Assembly (NCBI RefSeq): GCF_015206995.1
Contig: NZ_JADEXR010000024.1
Location: forward strand, 1 to 59,121
Reading direction: 5' to 3'
DNA length: 59,121 bases
Origin: an aff. Roholtiella sp. LEGE 12411
GTDB taxonomy: Bacteria; Cyanobacteriota; Cyanobacteriia; Cyanobacteriales; Nostocaceae
The position numbers and the translations under genes were made by a program. Positions 44,965 to 53,982 of the stretch are shown here, one piece after another; the stretch's first letter is position 1, and the number at the start of each line of letters is the position of its first letter. A model generated the notes under the pieces. It saw only the letters and a list, made by a program, of their open reading frames with translations. It made no database searches and was not told where the DNA came from.

Positions 44965-45951
44965 ATGACTAACCCACAGCAGGAAGCTATTATCGACGCA
45001 ATTTTGGCAGATAGTTTAGCAAAGCAAGAACAGAAAGGGCCCGATCTGCGACAACTTCACCCTAAAAGTCACGGTTTGCTTTGGGGAGAATTTATCATTG
45101 AAGAAAATCTTCCTGAAACGTTGCAAGTTGGTGTTTTTAAAACTGTGCGAAATTATCCTGTTTGGATTCGTTTTTCTAATGCTGGAGGATTAGAGGAAAG
45201 AGGAAAGTTCAAGCCTGATAAAGAACCTGATGTTCGTGGTATGGCAATTAAATTGATGAATGTGGAAGGAGAGAAAGTTCTGGATGATGAAGAAAAAACC
45301 CAGGATTTTGTACTTGTAAATAGCGCCATCTTTTTTCTGCGGAATCTGCAAGGTTATGTTGACCTTGCCAAGTTACAAAAGGGAGAACTCGATCCAGCTT
45401 CGATGTCATACGAGCTTGGACTTTTAGCAAAGATGAACGCACATCAAGTTTCTAATCCTTTGAGTATCCACTACTGGAGTACAACCTCTTATCAATTGGG
45501 AAACCAAGCGATCAAGTTTTCTGTAAGTCCCCATTCTGATAACGAAACTTCTCACTCACCTGCTGACTCAGAGAACTATCTACGAGAGGCAATAGTTAAC
45601 CAGCTGACAACTGAAGGCAAGGATGCCTATTTTGACTTCCTAGTTCAGTTGTATGTAAATGATGAGAAAACTCCTATTGAAGACTCAACAATTGAGTGGC
45701 AACAGACAGACTCACCATTTGTTAAAGTGGCAACAATTAAGATTCCCAGTCAAATATTTAATACTGAGGAACGCAAAAGACTAGATGAGGGTTTGTCATT
45801 TACGCCTTGGCATACACTACCTGAACATCAGCCACTTGGTGTATTAAATCTAGCTCGCAAGAAGATTTACCAAGAAGCGACTCGGAATCGCCGTGAGCAT
45901 ATTCAGCAGCGTCTGAGAGAGCCTCAACCCTATGACCAAAATGATTCGTAA
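44965..45951 (+). CDS. catalase-like haem protein
   Basis: 328 aa, shorter than true catalases (about 480 aa) but like the minimal catalase family related to allene oxide synthases. Seen: a distal His region (LHPKSHGLLWGEFII), NYPVWIRFSNAGG, PDVRGMAIKLMNVEGE, QDFVLVNSAIFF, and the C-terminal proximal haem ligand motif R-x3-Y (NLARKKIYQEATRNRRE). These proteins can be peroxidases or act on fatty-acid hydroperoxides; which applies is unknown. AGGAGCTGTAT precedes the ATG. It lies between two methyltransferase genes on the same strand. Confidence 0.85.
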   Translation: MTNPQQEAIIDAILADSLAKQEQKGPDLRQLHPKSHGLLWGEFIIEENLPETLQVGVFKTVRNYPVWIRFSNAGGLEERGKFKPDKEPDVRGMAIKLMNVEGEKVLDDEEKTQDFVLVNSAIFFLRNLQGYVDLAKLQKGELDPASMSYELGLLAKMNAHQVSNPLSIHYWSTTSYQLGNQAIKFSVSPHSDNETSHSPADSENYLREAIVNQLTTEGKDAYFDFLVQLYVNDEKTPIEDSTIEWQQTDSPFVKVATIKIPSQIFNTEERKRLDEGLSFTPWHTLPEHQPLGVLNLARKKIYQEATRNRREHIQQRLREPQPYDQNDS

Positions 45952-46139
45952 CTCGTAGTTCGTAATTACAGCGTTTTTCTTGTAGAACTGGTATTGTTCA
46001 CTCTAGGATTTGTGGTCTACTCATTCTGAAAAGCGCTGTAACTCAAAATACTAGCACTTTTCCTTGTTATATCTAATTATAAATAGTAGCCTATTGAACA
46101 TCTTACCCTGACAGTCAAACCAAATTAAGCGAGAAAGAT

Positions 46140-46844
46140 ATGTCACAGCAAATTATCGATTTCGATACCAATTCACCGATTGCGGCAGATGAATACGAGC
46201 AAATAGTACGTCTGGCATTGCCGGGTTATGAAGTAATGCATACTTTTGTGCAGGCTTGTTTGCGCTCCTGTTTATCGGAAACAGCAAATTTATTAATTGT
46301 CGGTGCAGGTGGGGGAATGGAGCTAGTTCGCTTGGGGCAAGGCAATCCCCAGTGGGAGCTTTTGGGTGTTGATCCTTCAGCAAAGATGTTGGCGATCGCA
46401 CAGCAAAAAATAACTCAACATCAACTATCTAAACGTATTAAAATCATTCAAGGATATGTTCAAGATTTACCAGATTATCTCGTCTATGATGCAGCCACGA
46501 GCATTTTAGTAATGCATTTTATCCCAGGTGAAGATGGTAAACTTGCTTTCTTACAAGGGATTGCTCAACGTTTAAAAACATCGGCACTGTTTATTTTAGT
46601 TGATGTTTTTGGTACAAAAGGAAGCCCTGAATTAGAAAAAATTATTGCTACGCTTCACGCCTATTGGAAAGAAACAGGGCTTTCTGTAGACAAGCAGAAG
46701 CAACTCCTGGAAAGCTTCAATAATGCTATTTATCCGCTCTCAGAAGCGAAAATTTTAGAACTGCTTCAGCAAGCAGGTTTCAGCCGTGTGATTCGCTTCT
46801 ATACTGGGCTGTGGGTAGGTGGTTGGATGGCATTTAAGGGATAG
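46140..46844 (+). CDS. class I SAM-dependent methyltransferase
   Basis: 234 aa. Motif I ANLLIVGAGGGMELV, acidic LLGVDPSAKMLAIA, a motif II region (YDAATSILVMHFI, then KLAFLQGIAQRLKTSALFILVD) and a C-terminal AKILELLQQAGFSRVIRFY place it among UbiE-like/Methyltransf_25 enzymes; the glycine-rich loop is complete. It is only distantly like the 44142 protein, so the two are not a recent duplication. Substrate unknown. It lies 188 bp after the catalase-like gene. Confidence 0.83.
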   Translation: MSQQIIDFDTNSPIAADEYEQIVRLALPGYEVMHTFVQACLRSCLSETANLLIVGAGGGMELVRLGQGNPQWELLGVDPSAKMLAIAQQKITQHQLSKRIKIIQGYVQDLPDYLVYDAATSILVMHFIPGEDGKLAFLQGIAQRLKTSALFILVDVFGTKGSPELEKIIATLHAYWKETGLSVDKQKQLLESFNNAIYPLSEAKILELLQQAGFSRVIRFYTGLWVGGWMAFKG

Positions 46845-47007
46845 TTAAATGAAGCATCAATCACCTATTGAAAAAATACTGAAAGAATTTGGAGAAAATT
46901 ATGTAATTAATTTTGTCTGATTACTTATCTGTGTTCATCTGTGGTTAATTATTTTTTTCTCTACCTTACCCATGCGAGAACTGCCACACCCAATCTCCCA
47001 ATGCCCT

Positions 47008-47418
47008 TTACGCGTATTGTTTGAGTCCAGCCAAATCAGCAACCACAGAGGCTAACTCGTCTAAGTTTATTGGCTTGGATAGATATATTTGAAAACCTGT
47101 TAACAATGCACGTATGTGCCCTTCCTCGCTAGCAGATGCGGTTACAGCAATAGCTGGAATCCTTCTTTCTCGCCCTGATTCCAGATTTCTGGCTTTCAAG
47201 AGCAGCGAGTAACCGTCTTCATCTGGTAAGCAGATGTCAATTATAAGGATATCTGGTTTAAAAAATGACATAATCTCCATAGCTTCACCTGCCGAAGCAG
47301 CCGTTATAATCTCTGCTCCGTCCAATTCAAATAGAAAGGTAAGTAACGTCCTCGTATCAGGGTCATCATCGACAACGAGCAGGCGTAGACCTTTGAAAAA
47401 TGCGGATTCGCTAGACAT
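47008..47418 (-). CDS. single-domain response regulator
   Basis: 136 aa, a stand-alone receiver. Acidic triad at DDDPD (17-21), phospho-acceptor D61 in LIIDICLPDEDG, conserved T/A in AIAVTASA and Lys in YLSKPINLDEL. No output domain, so it passes phosphate within a relay or acts by binding partners, as CheY/Spo0F types do. The ATG at 47418 is preferred (GGGGGAATTA upstream); the frame extends to 47475. It lies 126 bp downstream of the Crp-like regulator gene on the same strand. Confidence 0.87.
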   Translation of the reverse strand: MSSESAFFKGLRLLVVDDDPDTRTLLTFLFELDGAEIITAASAGEAMEIMSFFKPDILIIDICLPDEDGYSLLLKARNLESGRERRIPAIAVTASASEEGHIRALLTGFQIYLSKPINLDELASVVADLAGLKQYA

Positions 47419-47544
47419 TAATTCCCCCGACCGTGTAATTTTTACACTTGGAACAGCAATTACATAAAGATGCACACTTTTTTTAGATTAAATCTAATCA
47501 TTTAGTTGAGTCTGTCCGGTTTCGCACATAGATAATCAAAAAAT

Positions 47545-48282
47545 TTATCTAGAATTGCGCCTAGGCTTATTGCTCAGTAATCGAGTAAATTCGTCTTGTA
47601 TGACCCGATAACACTCACAAGAAGTAGCCTCCAAAGTCTCTCGATTGAGGATGCTAATGCGACCACGGTTATAGCGGATTATGCCTGCTCGGCTAAGGGT
47701 GCTAGCTGCTACTGTGACACCGGAGCGGCGCACACCGAGCATCTGGGCAATAAGTTCTTGAGTGAGTAGAAAATCCACTGATTCCAAACGGTCAGTAATC
47801 GTTAGCAGCCAACGAGCGAGCCTTTCCTCCAGTGTATGAAGACGATTGCAGGCAACCCCTTGTGCAAGTTCAGTATATTGGGCTTGTACATAGCGCAGCA
47901 GCAGGCTCTGAAGTGCTCCACCCCGGTTGAACTCTGTTTTGAGTACATCTGCATCCATCCGCATAGCACCATCTGCGACTTGTACCATAGCTGTTGTGGT
48001 TGTTGTGTCGCCTCCTAAAATTACGGGGATACCTACCATGCCTTCATTGCTCACTATTCCAGCTTCAACTGTTGAGCCATCTTCCATAATCGTGACTATA
48101 GAAATCATTGATTGATTGGGAAAATAGACGTGTGTGATGGGTTCTCCTGCCTCGTAAATAATTTGGTTAAATGAGAGTTCAACAAATTTCAAGTGGGGAA
48201 TTAGACGCTCATACTCAGAGGTAGGCAAAGCTGCGAGCAGTTTGTTTGCTGGCTGCTTCAAAATATTTTCGTTAACTGACAT
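47545..48282 (-). CDS. Crp/Fnr-family transcription regulator
   Basis: 245 aa. N-terminal cNMP-binding-like barrel (NQIIYEAGEPITHVYFPNQSM quoted as NQIIYEAGEPITHVYF, then ISIVTIMEDGSTVEAGIVSNEGMVG) without the Arg of the cAMP phosphate-binding cassette in a canonical setting, and a C-terminal winged helix (LTQELIAQMLGVRRSGVTVAASTLSRAGIIRYNRG). This subtype is common in bacteria with many one- and two-component sensors; ligand unknown. AAGGAG lies 8 bases before the ATG at 48282; the frame runs 13 codons further. Next on the same strand is a receiver protein. Confidence 0.87.
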   Translation of the reverse strand: MSVNENILKQPANKLLAALPTSEYERLIPHLKFVELSFNQIIYEAGEPITHVYFPNQSMISIVTIMEDGSTVEAGIVSNEGMVGIPVILGGDTTTTTAMVQVADGAMRMDADVLKTEFNRGGALQSLLLRYVQAQYTELAQGVACNRLHTLEERLARWLLTITDRLESVDFLLTQELIAQMLGVRRSGVTVAASTLSRAGIIRYNRGRISILNRETLEATSCECYRVIQDEFTRLLSNKPRRNSR

Positions 48283-48752
48283 TAGGATTCTCCTTAAGAT
48301 AGCCCACCCTAGAAAAGGCAACTTAAGGCATAAGGAGAAAAAATAAAATTTTATTCCTAACGTCCAAAAGAGTATTTCCTAAAGATATTTTTGCAATAAA
48401 AACTAATTAATATTTCTATTGACTTAATTTCTAGCTTAACATGATGACATTAGCTATTTATATTATGAAAAAAAATATAATTGTGAACTAAATAAGTCTC
48501 ATGTAACACATAGATTTTTTATATCTGAATGTAGACAGTAAAATAATCTCAATTTACTTAGCAAAAGACCATTTTTGACAAGTTAAGCTTGTATGGCGTT
48601 TTTTAAGAGACTTTTAGAAATAATCTGAAAGAAAAACTTATTAGAGCGTCGTTACCTTTTAGGAAAGGCAGCAACAATTAACTTAACGTTAGGTTTTCGT
48701 TACGCAAATGACTAATCTGTTGAGATGATAAGCAGTGTCATTGAGTAACCAA
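48283..48752. other. AT-rich intergenic region
   Basis: 470 bases. No gene, tRNA or clear terminator; the AT content suggests promoter sequence for the Crp-like gene on the minus strand. Confidence 0.35.
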
Positions 48753-49052
48753 TTAGTGACCCCATTCTAAGGTAATTTCCAGATTGGCTGTGGAAGTACC
48801 TTTGGATAGCAAAGGTATGAGCTTACCTGATTCAATACAAATTTCTACACCAAATTTTACACTTGCCCTGTCTGGCTTAGCTTTATGTACTACTTCTGCA
48901 ATTTCCTTAGTAAGAGATTCTATAGCAACGGTTAGTTCATTAAAGGGTTGAGTTTGAAAATTTATTTTGCGTTCGCCGATTAGTGTAGCTTCAACTCGGA
49001 TATGTGTACCATCAGCAAGTTCTACCGAAATAATTCTAGTTTGGAGTTCCAT
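48753..49052 (-). CDS. Trypco1-like (CU044_2847-type) small protein
   Basis: 99 aa. The pattern of a beta-rich first half (IISVELADGTHIRVEATLIG), a middle helix (LTVAIESLTKEIAEVVHKAKPD) and the end KFGVEICIESGKLIP...NLEITLEW fits the CU044_2847 or trypsin-co-occurring domain 1 family. That family is associated in other genomes with conflict systems containing trypsin-like or caspase-like proteases. No protease is encoded next to it here. Upstream on the same strand are the SWIM and SNF2 genes (155 bp gap), so co-transcription is possible. Assignment rests on remembered family patterns. Confidence 0.6.
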   Translation of the reverse strand: MELQTRIISVELADGTHIRVEATLIGERKINFQTQPFNELTVAIESLTKEIAEVVHKAKPDRASVKFGVEICIESGKLIPLLSKGTSTANLEITLEWGH

Positions 49053-49207
49053 GTTGATTTGACTGGATTACTCTGCTTTTATAACATTCAATCACTAGTA
49101 TTCAAGAGAACTTTTAATTTCCAGGTAGCCTCGGCTCCCTGTTGTACGTAAGCACCCTATCCTGATGTTAAGCAGGGAGCACCAGGGAATAACCTAAATT
49201 TACCCAG

Positions 49208-50044
49208 TCAACTCACTCCCACGTTCATTGCGGCTAAAAATGCTTTCTGGCTAACATCTTTGTAAACTACATCCAAATAGCTCATTACCACATCACTAGA
49301 ATTTAGGTTTGCGATATTTTCTGCCTCTTTCGCTAAGGGAATTGCTCCTAATACATCTAATATCGTCTCACTACTTGACGGCGCAATCACTACCAAAGAT
49401 GACTCTAGTGGCTCGTTATATTGCCAGAAAGCATCAATTTTTACCGAGTATTGGTTGTTGGGAACTAACTGTTGAGTCTCAGGCGTTTCAATAGTCTGAG
49501 CTTCAACCTTAACACCACGTAATTTTCGTAAATCGCTAATAATTTGCTCTTTTGTACGTCCACGCAATTGAAATAGTACAAACGGGTCTTCACTGAAGCG
49601 ATCGCCTAACTGATAATAAATAGCACCAATATGTTTGCAAGGATTTGCTTTATCAGGACAAGAGCATTTACTGTGGATATCAGAGAGGGTAAAAGGAAAT
49701 AAGGAAAGACCATTAGCTGTGAACACTTCTTCAATATTTTGTGGCATTTCTCCTGCTAGCAACTTAGCAGCAAAAGTTACTTTATGTGACATTGTTTCAA
49801 TTATATAACCCCACTGTTCATCACTAAAGGGGTCAAGGGAAAGGGAAACTTTATAAGGTTCTGCTTCACTACCTTGTACTCTAGCCAAGACTTTTGCACC
49901 TTTAAACTCGATGCTCAAGATATTTCCCTGACGAGCATAGTTTCTCGCACGTTCTAAACGCTTTTTAAACCGATAAGAATCTAGCAAATCAAGCCATCGT
50001 TGTGACCACCATTCTCGACTTGCCTGAAGGGTATAATTAGTCAT
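49208..50044 (-). CDS. SWIM zinc-finger protein
   Basis: 278 aa. The SWIM motif C127-S-C129-x6-C136-x-H138 (CSCPDKANPCKHIGAIYY) is intact; it binds zinc and mediates nucleic-acid or protein contacts. The N-terminal half contains EFKGAKVLARVQGSEAEPYKVSL and VTFAAKLLAGEMPQNIEE, which are shared by SWIM proteins encoded beside SNF2 helicases in bacteria. The helicase is next upstream on the same strand (291 bp gap filled by a repeat array), so the two proteins likely act together on DNA. Confidence 0.88.
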   Translation of the reverse strand: MTNYTLQASREWWSQRWLDLLDSYRFKKRLERARNYARQGNILSIEFKGAKVLARVQGSEAEPYKVSLSLDPFSDEQWGYIIETMSHKVTFAAKLLAGEMPQNIEEVFTANGLSLFPFTLSDIHSKCSCPDKANPCKHIGAIYYQLGDRFSEDPFVLFQLRGRTKEQIISDLRKLRGVKVEAQTIETPETQQLVPNNQYSVKIDAFWQYNEPLESSLVVIAPSSSETILDVLGAIPLAKEAENIANLNSSDVVMSYLDVVYKDVSQKAFLAAMNVGVS

Positions 50045-50154
50045 GATTTTCCAATTTTATTAATTAAGTATTAGTGAGTAAATATCCCACGTTGTCAAGA
50101 CGTTTTATTTTATCAAAGTTGAGAATTATATGTTTTTCAGGTGGGTTAAGAGAC

Positions 50155-50335
50155 GTTGCATTGTAGAGACGTTGCATTGTAGAGACGTTGCATTGTAGAG
50201 ACATTGCATTGTAGAGACGTTGCATTGTAGAGACGTTGCATTGTAGAGACGTTGCATTGTAGAGACGTTGCATTGTAGAGACGTTGCATTGTAGAGACGT
50301 TGCATTGTAGAGACGTTGCAATGCAACGTCTCTAC
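50155..50335. repeat. 16-bp tandem array ending in a 29-nt palindrome
   Basis: Ten tandem 16-bp units GTTGCATTGTAGAGAC (50155-50314; one unit has ATTGC in place of GTTGC) end in a perfect palindrome at 50307-50335 with arm GTAGAGACGTTGCA around one central A. It is immediately followed by the stop codon of the SNF2 helicase gene at 50336-50338 (read from the minus strand). Confidence 0.92.
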
Positions 50336-53300
50336 TTATTCTGCATCTTCATCAATTACTGCATTGCGATCAAGTAATAGTAAATTACGGAGCTGATTTG
50401 TATCTAGTTCAGTCAGCCATTCTTCACCTGCACCTACAACTTGTTCTGCCAATTGTTTCTTACTTTCAATCATGTCATGAATTTTCTCTTCTAAAGTGCC
50501 AGTACAGACAAATTTATGTACTTGTACGTTGCGAGTTTGACCAATACGAAATACCCTATCTGTAGCTTGATTTTCTACGGCTGGGTTCCACCATCTATCA
50601 AAGTGAAATACATGATTTGCTCGTATTAAATTCAGTCCTACGCCACCTGCTTTCAATGAAAGAATCATAATTGGCGGCCCTTGAGGATCGTGTTGAAAAC
50701 GGTCAATCATTTCCTCGCGTTGTTTTTTACTGGTACTCCCATATAAAAACAATATTTCTCGCCCAAGTTTTTTTTCTAGATGGGGTTTGAGTAATTTACC
50801 CCACTCAGCAAATTGAGTGAAGATTAAAGCATGATCGCCTTCTGCTAAAACCTCTTCTAACATTTCTTCTAGCCGCAGAAGTTTGGCGGAATTATGTTGC
50901 TCTAATGTAGCTTGTTTCAAATATTGGGCTGGGTGATTGCAGATTTGTTTGAGCTTGATTAGTAAAGCCAAAATCATTCCCCGACGTTGTAATCCTTCAG
51001 CCGATTCAATTTCTGCCAAAGATTGTTCTACAACTTTTTGATAAAGCGCAGCTTGTTCCGCAGTCAAACCGCAAAAGACGGTCATTTCTTGCTTATCTGG
51101 CAAGTCTTGAATGATTTCGCGATCGCTTTTCAGACGGCGCAGAATAAATGGTTGGACTAATGCACGTAACTGACTCAAAGAAGCTGTATCACCATACTTT
51201 TCAATTGGCATGGCAAACCGCCGTTGAAAAAATTGTCGCTTACCCAAATATCCAGGATTGAGAAAATCTAAAATCGACCACAATTCCTGTAATCTATTTT
51301 CTACTGGTGTACCCGTCAAAGCAACCCGAAATGTAGTTTCTAATTGTCTGACTGCTTGTGACTGCTTCGCATCGGGATTTTTGACATTCTGCGCTTCGTC
51401 TAAAACAATTGCTTGCCAAGAAAGGCTTTGTAATGACTTGATATCTCGATAAATTAATGAGTAACTAGTAATGACTAAATCGTGCTTTTGAACTGCTTCG
51501 ACAAAGGCTTTCCCTTTAGGTCGTTTATCACCGTGATACTGCAAAACCTTCAGCGTTGGCGCGAATTTCTTAACTTCCCTTTCCCAGTTTCCTAAAACAG
51601 AAGTTGGACAAACTAGTAAAGTTGGCTTTTCTAATGCACCTTGTTCTTTCAAATGCAGAAGAAAGGCGATAAACTGAATGGTCTTACCCAATCCCATATC
51701 GTCGGCTAGACACGCGCCCAAGCCCCAACGCTCCAAGAAGGCTAGCCAAGCAGCACCTCGTTCTTGATACGGCCGCAACTGTCCCTGAAAGCCACTAGGT
51801 GTAGGTAAAGGTGCGATCGCTTGATTATTGGCTAGGGCCCCAATTAATTCTTGCAATGCTCCAGATGCTTCAAAGCTGACTACTGGTAACTTTTCAATAA
51901 CTTGGGTATCCCCTGTACTAAGACGCAAAGCATCTTCTAAAGAAAGCGCCATTTGGTCTTTGCGAGAGGCGAAAAAGGCTTGGGCTGTCTTGATATCTTG
52001 GGGACGCAACTCCACCCACTCGCCGTTAATTTCTACAAGTGGGCTATTCAATGCCACAAGTTTATCAAACTCGGTTTTAGAAATAGTCTGTCCGCCAATT
52101 CCCAATTGCCATTGAAAATTCAACAGACTCTGTAACCCCAAACTTCCTTGTTTTTTCTTGGGAGTTTCAGCAGTAATTTTCAATCCCAAACGGTTCGCCC
52201 ATCCTTCGCGGTTTGCCAAACTTGGAGGTAAAATCACGCCCAAACCACTATCTTCCAGCCTCCAAGCCACAGACTTAATAAACTCATACGCCTGTATGGG
52301 ACTGAGACGACAAGATTGGGGATATTCAGTTTCTAAGCTGGATGCGAGCGCGGGATACAATCTTGAAGCTAATCCCAAACCACCCAAAAATGTTTCTTGA
52401 GGTTCGTCAATTGTCCGATTTTCATAAACCAATCGCTCAACGGGATTGTTCCAAATAGTTGCTGCATCCACCAATAACTCTGGATTATCAGCCGCCTGAA
52501 GGAAATACGCCAATATCCAATCTGTTTCCCCAGGCTCCGGGGAACGCAGTTGAAAACAGGTGCGAAACAGAGTTTTTAGAGCTAATTGGTATTGTAGCGG
52601 CATAGTCCAAGCTTTGAGCGCCGCTTCCAGTCGTTCAACTCCAATTGCATCTGTGTTCACTATATGAGATGCACTAGTTAAAGATTGCAACCACTGTCGC
52701 ACCGCAGACGGTAGAGATGCCATCACCTTGGCTTCCATTGGAGGTTGAGAACTCACCATTTCTCGCACTTGGGCATCTATCGTACTATTGAGAAATCCCA
52801 ACAACAATTCTTGAGGTTTGATGAGGAAGTCCACTACTAGGTGAGAAGATAAGAAAGATATTGCTCCCCCCTGTTCCCCTCTTTCCCTCTCCCCTTTCTC
52901 TTCTCCTTGATAAGTGCGGCAAGCTAATGGCATCTTCGCCGAAAATTTTTCTAGGCGGGTTCCGTCTACAGCACTGTCTAAGAGTACTTGCCACTTCGCA
53001 GCGATAGAATCATCAGATTGCTGTTGAATTGTCGGTAAAAATTTACAGCGCGAGATTAAATCTAAACTCCAGCGGGCGGCTTGCGACCAAAAACGTAGAT
53101 CTCCTCCCCAAAAGGCATCCTCTCCATTAACAGCATTTAAGGGAATAGAAGTGAGAAATTTTATCGCTGCGGTGGGATTAAGACAAAAACCCTCAACTCG
53201 CCACGGTTGTAAATATTGTGGGGATTCTGTTTCCAAGTCTACTGTGGTAGAGGCAGAATGTACTGGGGAAATTAATACCGTTCCCCCGTTACTTTCTGAA

Positions 53301-53608
53301 ATATAAGTTGGTAGAGAAATTATTTGGGAGTGCGTTGGTAAATTTAATTCAGTAGTATTTGCGCCTTTGCGAGTTCGCCCTGTATTCGCGAAGGTAGCTT
53401 GCGGTTGCTGCGTTAAGTCGGCAATTGTCATGTTCTGCGATCGCAACCACTCGCTTAACTCAACTAATGTCATTGCCAATGGATGTGGTGGCACATCTGG
53501 CGATGCACTCAAATCGAAATTTACCCGCGACGATCGCCAAATTTCGCCCCAAACAAATAAACAACCATTTTGATTTTTTAATAACCAATTACCGTGTAAG
53601 ATCGCCAT
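50336..53608 (-). CDS. SNF2-family helicase (DEAD/DEAH box)
   Basis: 1090 aa. The C-terminal half is the SNF2 motor: Walker A LADDMGLGKTIQFIAF (K642), TLLVCPTSVLGNWEREVKKF, DEAQNVKN (D737), LTGTPVENRLQELWSILDFL, then the second lobe HALIFTQFAEWGKLL, LILSLKAGGVGLNLI, HFDRWWNPAVENQATDRVFRIGQ. The N-terminal 500 residues are a bacterial SNF2-associated (SNF2_N-like) domain. Residues about 233-250 (GEEKGERERGEQGG) look like a low-complexity insertion. With the adjacent SWIM protein it probably remodels or translocates on DNA. The stop codon abuts a palindromic repeat array. Confidence 0.93.
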   Translation of the reverse strand: MAILHGNWLLKNQNGCLFVWGEIWRSSRVNFDLSASPDVPPHPLAMTLVELSEWLRSQNMTIADLTQQPQATFANTGRTRKGANTTELNLPTHSQIISLPTYISESNGGTVLISPVHSASTTVDLETESPQYLQPWRVEGFCLNPTAAIKFLTSIPLNAVNGEDAFWGGDLRFWSQAARWSLDLISRCKFLPTIQQQSDDSIAAKWQVLLDSAVDGTRLEKFSAKMPLACRTYQGEEKGERERGEQGGAISFLSSHLVVDFLIKPQELLLGFLNSTIDAQVREMVSSQPPMEAKVMASLPSAVRQWLQSLTSASHIVNTDAIGVERLEAALKAWTMPLQYQLALKTLFRTCFQLRSPEPGETDWILAYFLQAADNPELLVDAATIWNNPVERLVYENRTIDEPQETFLGGLGLASRLYPALASSLETEYPQSCRLSPIQAYEFIKSVAWRLEDSGLGVILPPSLANREGWANRLGLKITAETPKKKQGSLGLQSLLNFQWQLGIGGQTISKTEFDKLVALNSPLVEINGEWVELRPQDIKTAQAFFASRKDQMALSLEDALRLSTGDTQVIEKLPVVSFEASGALQELIGALANNQAIAPLPTPSGFQGQLRPYQERGAAWLAFLERWGLGACLADDMGLGKTIQFIAFLLHLKEQGALEKPTLLVCPTSVLGNWEREVKKFAPTLKVLQYHGDKRPKGKAFVEAVQKHDLVITSYSLIYRDIKSLQSLSWQAIVLDEAQNVKNPDAKQSQAVRQLETTFRVALTGTPVENRLQELWSILDFLNPGYLGKRQFFQRRFAMPIEKYGDTASLSQLRALVQPFILRRLKSDREIIQDLPDKQEMTVFCGLTAEQAALYQKVVEQSLAEIESAEGLQRRGMILALLIKLKQICNHPAQYLKQATLEQHNSAKLLRLEEMLEEVLAEGDHALIFTQFAEWGKLLKPHLEKKLGREILFLYGSTSKKQREEMIDRFQHDPQGPPIMILSLKAGGVGLNLIRANHVFHFDRWWNPAVENQATDRVFRIGQTRNVQVHKFVCTGTLEEKIHDMIESKKQLAEQVVGAGEEWLTELDTNQLRNLLLLDRNAVIDEDAE
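52861..52908 (-). repeat. low-complexity insert inside SNF2 helicase gene
   Basis: A CCCCTGTTCCCCTCTTTCCC-like pyrimidine tract keeps the frame open and encodes a Glu/Arg/Gly-rich stretch absent in the flanking conserved sequence. Confidence 0.6.
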
Positions 53609-53982
53609 TTGCTAATTAATTGTATTTTCACCAACTTCAAGCAGGAAATATTTGTTTTTTCTACTTAATTGCTGTGTTGTAAATCATTCATTTAATCATA
53701 CAATTAAATATAATAAGAACATCAAATTAGTCAGGCATCATAAATATTATTAATCATGATATTTTCCATTACACTTTGGCAATCGTTAGAATTTCAGACT
53801 ATTGGGCGTATTCCCGGTGCAGTAAAGCTAAAAGATAAACAAGTGGTAGACCCATTGTCGATGTATCGTCCTTGGCATTGAACGACTTGTGCATCTTTGT
53901 ATGTAACAAAGGTCAGCCATAGGGCATAAATGTTAGGATTGCCACAGAGAGAGAATAGCGAAAGAGAAGGAAAAAAAACTGA
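53609..53982. other. divergent region between SNF2 helicase and pnp
   Basis: 374 bases containing the promoters of both genes and one possible small frame (53756-53881). No terminator or repeat stands out. Confidence 0.4.
53756..53881 (+). CDS. possible 41-aa small protein or gene fragment
   Basis: The frame reads MIFSITLWQSLEFQTIGRIP ending in LSMYRPWH. It has no obvious ribosome site and I do not recognise it. Composition looks protein-like, so it may be a remnant. Weak call. Confidence 0.2.
   Translation: MIFSITLWQSLEFQTIGRIPGAVKLKDKQVVDPLSMYRPWH

Noticed and set aside
50064-50326. Minus-strand ORFs of repeated MQRLYNATSLQCNVST residues
   Set aside because: Product of the 16-bp array (48 nt equals 16 codons); no independent coding evidence.
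50155-50335. CRISPR array
   Set aside because: The repeats are contiguous 16-mers without spacers and no cas genes are present; the same applies to the heptamer arrays.
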